Assembly: GCA_003151275.1 (NCBI GenBank)
Contig: PLXC01000150.1
Location: 1-21,187, forward strand
Source: Candidatus Melainabacteria bacterium
GTDB lineage: Bacteria; Cyanobacteriota; Vampirovibrionia; Obscuribacterales; Obscuribacteraceae
DNA: 21,187 bases
Direction: 5' to 3'
Below are positions 16,729 to 21,187 of this stretch, one piece after another. Below the pieces are notes generated by a model. That model was not told where the DNA came from. It did no database searches and worked only from the letters and a program-made list of their open reading frames with translations. Within the stretch, counting starts at the first letter, position 1, and every line of letters starts with the position of its first letter. A program made the position numbers and the translations under genes.

Positions 16729-16811
16729 TGCCGAAGGTCGGAGTCGAACCGACACGCCCGTTAAGGCGGATGATTTTGAGTCAACTGCGTCTGCCATTTC
16801 GCCACTTCGGC
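16729..16811 (-). tRNA. tRNA-Leu (anticodon CAA)
   Basis: A type II tRNA with acceptor stem GCCGAAG/CTTCGGC, D-arm GCG/CGC, T-arm GTCGG-TTCGACT-CCGAC and a long variable arm (CGCC-TTAAC-GGCG core). The anticodon loop is CTCAAAA, giving CAA, which reads UUG. The discriminator is A at 16729 and CCA is not encoded (AGG follows). The anticodon stem GTTGA/TCATC has one T-T mismatch (28-42). TTTTATTTT follows the gene and could end transcription. Confidence 0.95.
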
Positions 16812-16880
16812 GCAGGAGTGGTTTTTCATTCTACACTATGACCATGATCGCACGACGGATACTGGCAAAAGTCAACAAAA

Positions 16881-17579
16881 ATGAGACCAAAAACTTCCTT
16901 TAGCCGCACGGAGCGGTGCTTGATTACGGGTTTCGATTCCTTCGGCAAGTTCACATTCAACCCAAGTCAGCGAATTGCTGAATCATTGCCTGAAGAATTC
17001 AAGATACCAAGGACAAACGTGTTGGTCGAAGTTGACACCTTAGTTTTGCCAACTTGCTGCAAAAAGTCGTGGCGGGCAATCCGAAACCAGCTGTCCAAGA
17101 ATCAATACAAATTCCTAATCATGATCGGGCTCGCCTCAGGACGCAGCAGGATAAGTCTCGAACGGTATGCCCTCAATATTAGAGATTACGGAATTCCGGA
17201 TAACGATGGGCACCGATACGACGGCACGCCAATCTACAAAGGCGAGTCAGAGGCTTTGAAAACGAACCTATCTCTTACTGATTTGCGCCGAGTCTTGAGA
17301 GGAAAAAACTTTCCGACTGAAGTTTCAAATTTCGCGGGCAGCTTTATTTGCAATGAGGTTTACTATCACGCACTGCGCTACAAGGAAGAAACTGGCGCCT
17401 TGAACTCAGTGCTCTTTGTTCATGTACCTGAGCCAAAAGATTTGGCTCGCACCATGGTCGAAGCAAAACACATCGAGATGGAGAGCGTGAAATCAGCGGC
17501 AGCTCGAAGCACCAAGGCGTTGCAATTGATGACAAACTGCGTGCAAGAAATAGCTACCTATTGCACAAAACTAAGCTGA
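16881..17579 (+). CDS. pcp: Pyroglutamyl-peptidase I family protein (peptidase C15)
   Basis: A 232-residue cytosolic cysteine peptidase family member that removes N-terminal pyroglutamate from peptides. The N-terminal motif LITGFDSFGKFTFNPSQ (14-30) matches the family TGFxPFgxxxxNPS. The glutamate is Glu94 in GLASGRSRISLERYALN, the nucleophile is Cys157 in SNFAGSFICNEVYY, and the histidine is His181 in HVPE. The full E-C-H triad is present and the length is normal for the family. The short spacing between motifs suits a bacterial enzyme. The start ATG 16881 has only a weak upstream purine stretch. Its last 22 bases overlap the convergent TPR gene. Confidence 0.85.
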   Translation: MRPKTSFSRTERCLITGFDSFGKFTFNPSQRIAESLPEEFKIPRTNVLVEVDTLVLPTCCKKSWRAIRNQLSKNQYKFLIMIGLASGRSRISLERYALNIRDYGIPDNDGHRYDGTPIYKGESEALKTNLSLTDLRRVLRGKNFPTEVSNFAGSFICNEVYYHALRYKEETGALNSVLFVHVPEPKDLARTMVEAKHIEMESVKSAAARSTKALQLMTNCVQEIATYCTKLS

Positions 17580-18646
17580 GTTTGGTGACTCCTGTCTGCA
17601 AACGTCTCGTAGGGCAAATTATTTTGAATTGCGATTCCCATTGCAGTCCATTCCCAACGTCGCGCTTCAATTGGCTTGGTGTGGGCAATAAGAGCGACAT
17701 ATTGGTTCGCAGAATCGATAAATCTAACCCGGTCCGATTTGAATCGACTGTTTCGTAACAGTGTCAGAGACTGCTTAAACCACCTCGCCGCAACTTCGTT
17801 CTCTCGTCGTGCCTTGCAGAAATAGCCCATTGCAGCACACAGCTTTTGATCTTCTTCCAGCTCTGGAACAGAGTTCTTGATCAATTTGTAGCCCACCAAA
17901 CCTTGCTCAGTACTAGCAAGTTGGAGTATCGTTTCGAAATCTGTATAAAATCCGTGACCGATCAAAATGTTGGACATCAATAAAGTTGAAATCACTTCCT
18001 TTTGTTTCATAGATTTGCTGATCGCCAAGGCATCTCGATTTGCTCGTTTAGCCTGACCGGTTAACATCGCAATTTGAAGATCTAGATAAATCGCTCTTTG
18101 GTAATACTTAGGATTTGCCGCGAGCGCATTCTGGACAAGCAATTCTGCCACGGGAAGCTGACAGTCGCAGATCAATGCATCCGCCAATGTCAGCTCGATA
18201 TTGGCAGTGTCCTCGGTATAGAGATTTTCAACTGCAAGCTCCGAACGCAACAGCGCGATCGCCTCTTTGACTTGGCCCTCACGCATCTTATCTTTGGCCA
18301 TCGCGGTTAGGATCCACTGATGCTGCGAAATGGCAAGTAAAGGCACCAACAATAGTGATAGAAAAAGTATCGACACCTTTCGAGTGCCCTTTTGATAGCG
18401 CAAGGATTTCTGAACAGGAAACAGCTCTGGGTCGGACCAACGCACGGTTTCCCCTTCCGCGAGTGCAACCAACGAATGGGAAAGAGCTTCCGCGCGATCA
18501 AGTTCACCGCGCTTCAAGTAATGATCAATTAAGAACCACAAGTCTTCAAATACATCTTTGGGTTTGCCGTGATTTAGGCGCAAGCGTGTACACGCGGCCT
18601 GGAACCCCGGAATGAAGCGACTTAAAAAAGCTATGAGCATTGGCAT
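17558..18646 (-). CDS. Single-pass membrane protein with TPR-like repeats, unknown function
   Basis: A 362-residue protein. Residues 1-65 are helical (HYLKRGELDRAEALSHSLVA, TPR-like). A transmembrane helix follows at about 90-107 (VSILFLSLLLVPLLAI). The C-terminal part consists of TPR-like helix pairs, such as AKDKMREGQVKEAIALLRS, IELTLADALICDCQLPVAEL and AMGYFCKARRENEVAARWF. No enzyme motif is seen. Such proteins usually serve as scaffolds, but no partner is evident here. The start ATG 18646 is preceded by AAGCGG. The C-terminus overlaps the pcp 3' end on the other strand. Confidence 0.6.
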   Translation of the reverse strand: MPMLIAFLSRFIPGFQAACTRLRLNHGKPKDVFEDLWFLIDHYLKRGELDRAEALSHSLVALAEGETVRWSDPELFPVQKSLRYQKGTRKVSILFLSLLLVPLLAISQHQWILTAMAKDKMREGQVKEAIALLRSELAVENLYTEDTANIELTLADALICDCQLPVAELLVQNALAANPKYYQRAIYLDLQIAMLTGQAKRANRDALAISKSMKQKEVISTLLMSNILIGHGFYTDFETILQLASTEQGLVGYKLIKNSVPELEEDQKLCAAMGYFCKARRENEVAARWFKQSLTLLRNSRFKSDRVRFIDSANQYVALIAHTKPIEARRWEWTAMGIAIQNNLPYETFADRSHQTQLSFVQ

Positions 18647-18735
18647 GACCGCTTAGCTAGTAACCAATGGATTACAACAAAATTGCATCACCGACTCAAT
18701 AGGGTTTTGCCTGGATCAAGTCCAGCATTCCGGAA

Positions 18736-18766
18736 GCGATTCTCGTAAAGCGCCTTTGAGAATCGC
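18736..18766. other. Hairpin upstream of the membrane TPR gene
   Basis: GCGATTCTC (18736-18744) pairs perfectly with GAGAATCGC (18758-18766) around 13 bases. A competing stem AAGCGC/GCGCTT overlaps it. No T-run follows on either strand. In the minus-strand transcript it would lie about 90 bases before the TPR gene start. The rest of the 296-base gap 18647-18942 holds only the palindrome at 18869 and no convincing gene. Confidence 0.4.
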
Positions 18767-18868
18767 GCTTGGCGCAACAAAAAATGGCGCTCAAGAATGG
18801 CTCCCTCAGATATTGAAGATACGGTTATGAATGCCCAGACGGGTTTAGAAGGCGATCTGCTAGTTAGG

Positions 18869-18894
18869 AATTTTTACCGATATCGGTAAAAATT
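18869..18894. repeat. 26-bp perfect palindrome, copy 3
   Basis: Identical to the core at 905-930 and 10605-10632. It lies 48 bases beyond the stop of the minus-strand zinc-finger gene and upstream of the membrane TPR gene. Confidence 0.9.
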
Positions 18895-18942
18895 TTCAGA
18901 GTCAGCGCCGCCTGGGGTTAAACGTCGGACAGAAACGTTGGC

Positions 18943-19176
18943 CTAAAATGTTGGACCTTTGGGCGTGTCACACCAACCGGATTTGTCGCAGTTGGAACAG
19001 ACATCTTTGCCATGAGCAAAGTGTTTCTGGCAAACCTTCTCATGACAAACAGAGCACTTTTTGCCGCCGCCGCCGGGGGGTGCAGGTAGTCCGGTCAGCA
19101 GTCCACCCATGGGTGACCCGCAAACAGCGCAGGTAAAACCAAGTGGATTTTTCGGAACGATAGGAGGTATTTTCAT
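18943..19176 (-). CDS. Small cysteine-rich zinc-finger protein
   Basis: A 77-residue protein starting MKIPPIVPKN. The metal ligands are arranged C16-x2-C19, C41-x2-C44, C49-x2-H52 and C60-x2-C63. This is four pairs in the order of a two-zinc cross-brace finger of the FYVE/RING/PHD kind, with a Gly/Pro-rich loop between pairs one and two. I do not recognise the family; a protein- or lipid-binding adaptor is possible. The longer frame opening at TTG 19230 is unlikely, because that TTG belongs to a TTGACA -35 box. ATG 19176 has no clear Shine-Dalgarno, so the start is moderately certain. It is divergent from glpK. Confidence 0.55.
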   Translation of the reverse strand: MKIPPIVPKNPLGFTCAVCGSPMGGLLTGLPAPPGGGGKKCSVCHEKVCQKHFAHGKDVCSNCDKSGWCDTPKGPTF

Positions 19177-19202
19177 AATTTGATTGAGATAGTTGCCGTT
19201 AC

Positions 19203-19230
19203 ATACTAAGATCTTAACTCCTATTGTCAA
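19203..19230 (-). promoter_or_regulatory. Probable sigma-70 promoter of the zinc-finger gene
   Basis: On the minus strand a perfect TTGACA (19230-19225) is followed after 16 bases by TAGTAT (19208-19203). Transcription would begin near 19196 and give a leader of about 20 bases before ATG 19176. The -35 box lies only 4 bases from the first glpK start codon on the other strand. Confidence 0.5.
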
Positions 19231-19233
19231 TTA

Positions 19234-20775
19234 ATGTGGTTTATGAAGAATTTCATCCTAAGTATCGACCAGGGCACGACCAGCTGCCGAGCAATTGTGT
19301 TCGACAAAGCCGGCAGAACAAAGGGTTTAGGGCAAAAAGAGTTCAGGCAATCGTTTCCTCAACCAGGTTGGGTCGAGCATGACGCCAGTGAAATACTCTC
19401 AGTGCAAATTGAATGCATTAAAGAGGCAATTAAAAATGCCGGTATCAGCGCGGAAGATATCGCCTGCGTTGGCATCACCAATCAGAGAGAGACAACCGTA
19501 GTCTGGAACAGGCAAACAGGGAAACCAATTTACCCAGCCATTGTTTGGCAGTGCCGTCGCACCCAGGAGTTATCTGAAAAACTTCGTCATGAGTCTGATC
19601 ACTTTAGAGAAAAAACTGGACTCGTTCCAGACGCTTATTTTTCCGGACCCAAAATCCGTTGGATCTTAGACAACGTCAAAGGCGCACAGGAGCTGGCGGA
19701 CAAGGGTAGGCTTGCGTTTGGCACTATAGACACATGGTTGATTTGGAATCTGACTAAAGAAAAAAATCATTTCACAGAACCAAGCAATGCTTCACGGACG
19801 ATGCTATTCAATATTCACACTTTGAAGTGGGATGACGAACTTCTTGATCGCTTGAAAATTCCCAAAACAATGCTGCCTGAAGTGATCTCATCGAATGGGA
19901 AATTTGGTAATACCGACGAAGCTCTAGTTGGATTTTCCGCGCCAATTTTGGCAAATCTGGGCGACCAACAAGCTGCTCTTTTCGGTCAATGTTGTTTTGA
20001 ACAGGGCATGGGTAAATGCACCTACGGAACCGGCAGCTTTCTGCTCACGAATATTGGCACTGAGTCAAAACTTATGCCGGGGCTCTTAACCACAGTGGCG
20101 TGGCAGCTTGAAGGTCAGCCGGCGACTTATGCTTTAGAAGGAGCGATATTTATTGCCGGGGCAGCGATCCAATGGTTGCGCGATGGATTGGCAATAATTG
20201 AATCAAGTGACGAAACCGAAGCCTTGGCAGAATCGCTACCTTCGAATGAAGGAGTTTATTTCGTACCGGCATTTGTCGGATTAGGATCTCCTCACTGGAA
20301 CTCGCATGTGCGCGGCACAATTGTCGGGCTCACCAGAGGTAGTACCAGAGCACATTTAGTTAGAGCAGCATTAGAGTCAATGGCGTATCAAATTGCAGAC
20401 GTTGCAAGCGACATGTCACTGCATGCCATCAACATAAGCGAGTTACGCGTAGATGGCGGCGCTACTCGTAATAATTTCATGGTCCAATTTCAAGCAGACC
20501 TGCTCAAGGTTCCAGTCGTGCGGTCAGCTCAAGTTGAGTCGACTGCCTGGGGTGTTGGTGCTCTAGCGGCGCTGACATGTGGGTTGGTGAAAGACTTGGC
20601 TGAACTCTCGGAAGACTGGCAACAAGATTCGAAGATAATGCCGAGCAAGGATAGATCCAGCGAATATGAAGGTTGGCAATCCGCACTGAGAGGAGCGTTC
20701 GCGGCCGCTAGTTCTCATCATCTACAACTGACGGACGCCACAGATCGACTTGAGCACGAATACCTGATTACTTAG
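19234..20775 (+). CDS. glpK: Glycerol kinase
   Basis: An FGGY-family kinase that phosphorylates glycerol to sn-glycerol-3-phosphate with ATP in the cytoplasm. At 513 residues it is close to the usual length. Motifs are SIDQGTTSCRAIVFD (10-24), GITNQRETTVVW (80-91), AIVWQCRRT (102-110), TGLVPDAYFSGPKIRW (128-143), NLGDQQAALFGQ (241-252, catalytic Asp244), TYGTGSFLL (263-271), and the FGGY region with VDGGATRNNFM and VESTAWGVGALA. The loop that binds the inhibitor fructose-1,6-bisphosphate in E. coli (GGKGGTR) has no clear equivalent. ATG 19243 is a second possible start (MKNFILSIDQG) and neither has a good Shine-Dalgarno. No glpF or glpD is in the window. Confidence 0.95.
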   Translation: MWFMKNFILSIDQGTTSCRAIVFDKAGRTKGLGQKEFRQSFPQPGWVEHDASEILSVQIECIKEAIKNAGISAEDIACVGITNQRETTVVWNRQTGKPIYPAIVWQCRRTQELSEKLRHESDHFREKTGLVPDAYFSGPKIRWILDNVKGAQELADKGRLAFGTIDTWLIWNLTKEKNHFTEPSNASRTMLFNIHTLKWDDELLDRLKIPKTMLPEVISSNGKFGNTDEALVGFSAPILANLGDQQAALFGQCCFEQGMGKCTYGTGSFLLTNIGTESKLMPGLLTTVAWQLEGQPATYALEGAIFIAGAAIQWLRDGLAIIESSDETEALAESLPSNEGVYFVPAFVGLGSPHWNSHVRGTIVGLTRGSTRAHLVRAALESMAYQIADVASDMSLHAINISELRVDGGATRNNFMVQFQADLLKVPVVRSAQVESTAWGVGALAALTCGLVKDLAELSEDWQQDSKIMPSKDRSSEYEGWQSALRGAFAAASSHHLQLTDATDRLEHEYLIT

Positions 20776-20955
20776 TCATTGACCGTCATAAAATCACGCC
20801 TAATAGCGCGTTAAAATAATGCGCAAATCAATTGCACTTCCAGTGAAGATTAAAGAGGGGATACCCTCTCTAAAACACCCCATCCCAGTTAAAGTAAACG
20901 AATATTACATCAAGGTTTTCAGACTTTAGCAAAACTGCTAACCGAGACATTACAA

Positions 20956-20988
20956 GGGCTTACAAGATCACGTAAGTCTGCGTTTTTT
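20956..20988 (+). terminator. Probable terminator downstream of glpK
   Basis: GGGCTTAC (20956-20963) pairs with GTAAGTCT (20972-20979), including two G-U pairs, and TTTTTT follows at 20983-20988. A second hairpin, AGAGGG-GATA-CCCTCT at 20854-20869, lies closer to glpK but has no T-run. I see no gene in the 294 bases from 20776 to 21069. Confidence 0.45.
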
Positions 20989-21069
20989 GCTTAACATATT
21001 AAACGGAAGCAAAAAGTAAAGGTATACCCCAGGTTTTAATCTCAGCTTCGCGGTGGTGCGGACGCGCTC

Positions 21070-21187
21070 TTAGTCCCAAGACAACATTCCACACGTTGGA
21101 CAATAGCCTTCGAGAAGTTTTTCGGTGCCGGCAAGGATGCGGGCGCTCCCAGGACTAGTACCAGGACTAATCCCAAGATAACGTTCC
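21070..21187 (-). CDS. C-terminal end of an unknown CxxC protein (partial)
   Basis: Thirty-eight codons are open from the right edge to TAA (21072-21070). They read ERYLGISPGTSPGSARILAG then TEKLLEGYCPTCGMLSWD. The CPTC pair suggests a metal or redox site near the C-terminus. Another minus frame is open across part of the same stretch (starting NVILGLVLVLVLG), but the CxxC frame looks more protein-like. The family is not recognisable from this piece. Confidence 0.4.
   Translation of the reverse strand, partial: ERYLGISPGTSPGSARILAGTEKLLEGYCPTCGMLSWD

Noticed and set aside
18797..18889. 30-codon plus-strand ORF (MAPSDIEDTVMNAQTG...) running into palindrome copy 3
   Set aside because: It reads somewhat like a protein, but it has no Shine-Dalgarno, no recognisable motif, and its stop lies within the repeated palindrome. 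Chance is the simpler explanation.
19177..19230. N-terminal extension of the zinc-finger protein from TTG 19230
   Set aside because: The TTG is the first half of a perfect TTGACA promoter box with a -10 candidate 16 bases later, so this stretch is probably untranscribed or leader.
1..21187. CRISPR arrays, insertion sequences, prophage or defence genes
   Set aside because: No regularly spaced repeat array, transposase or integrase motif, or restriction or defence domain was found. The only tandem array is the short one at 5302-5474.

Overview
The window reads as chromosomal DNA from the cyanobacterial phylum in the broad sense, most likely a non-photosynthetic Melainabacteria/Vampirovibrionia-type lineage such as the Obscuribacterales. 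The support is the cyanobacterial-style tmRNA tag (ANNIVKF...AA), an RpoD/SigA-type sigma factor ending like cyanobacterial ones, membrane-anchored Ser/Thr kinases with an HRDFTPDN catalytic loop, and a PsbP-like domain protein with no photosynthesis gene nearby. The taxonomy is an inference. No phage, transposase, CRISPR array or rRNA gene is visible.

Layout. 1-169 is the 3' end of a probable sensor histidine kinase. 348-744 (minus) is a complete ssrA (tmRNA) followed by an intrinsic terminator. 942-1850 (minus) is prmA. 2003-2683 is a gene for a secreted protein broken by two compensating shifts at A-tracts. 2790-3674 is a membrane-anchored alpha/beta hydrolase. 3863-5284 and 5455-7236 are two related membrane Ser/Thr kinases, separated by a 42-bp tandem repeat that runs through the second start codon. 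7233-8468 (minus) is a primary-type sigma factor with an anti-sigma-like zinc-binding N-terminus. 8571-9194 is a small alpha/beta hydrolase.

9172-16554 (minus) is a run of envelope-related genes in the order moxR, DUF58, transglutaminase/TgpA-like, double PsbP-like exported protein, exported TPR protein. The first four are tightly packed or overlapping and form the familiar MoxR-DUF58-transglutaminase set, with an exported protein added. 16729-16811 (minus) is tRNA-Leu(CAA). 16881-17579 is a pyroglutamyl-peptidase I family protein. 17558-18646 (minus) is a membrane TPR protein. 18943-19176 (minus) is a small zinc-finger protein divergent from glpK (19234-20775). The right edge (21070-21187, minus) holds the C-terminus of a CxxC protein.

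Cross-cutting signals. The same 26-bp perfect palindrome occurs at 905, 10605 and 18869, each time just downstream of a minus-strand stop codon. Three convergent gene pairs overlap at their 3' ends. The most unusual protein-level features are the zinc-finger/sigma fusion, the duplicated PH-like module and DFM motif in the second kinase, and the possible cross-brace zinc finger beside glpK. I see no clear-cut new defence or mobile system.
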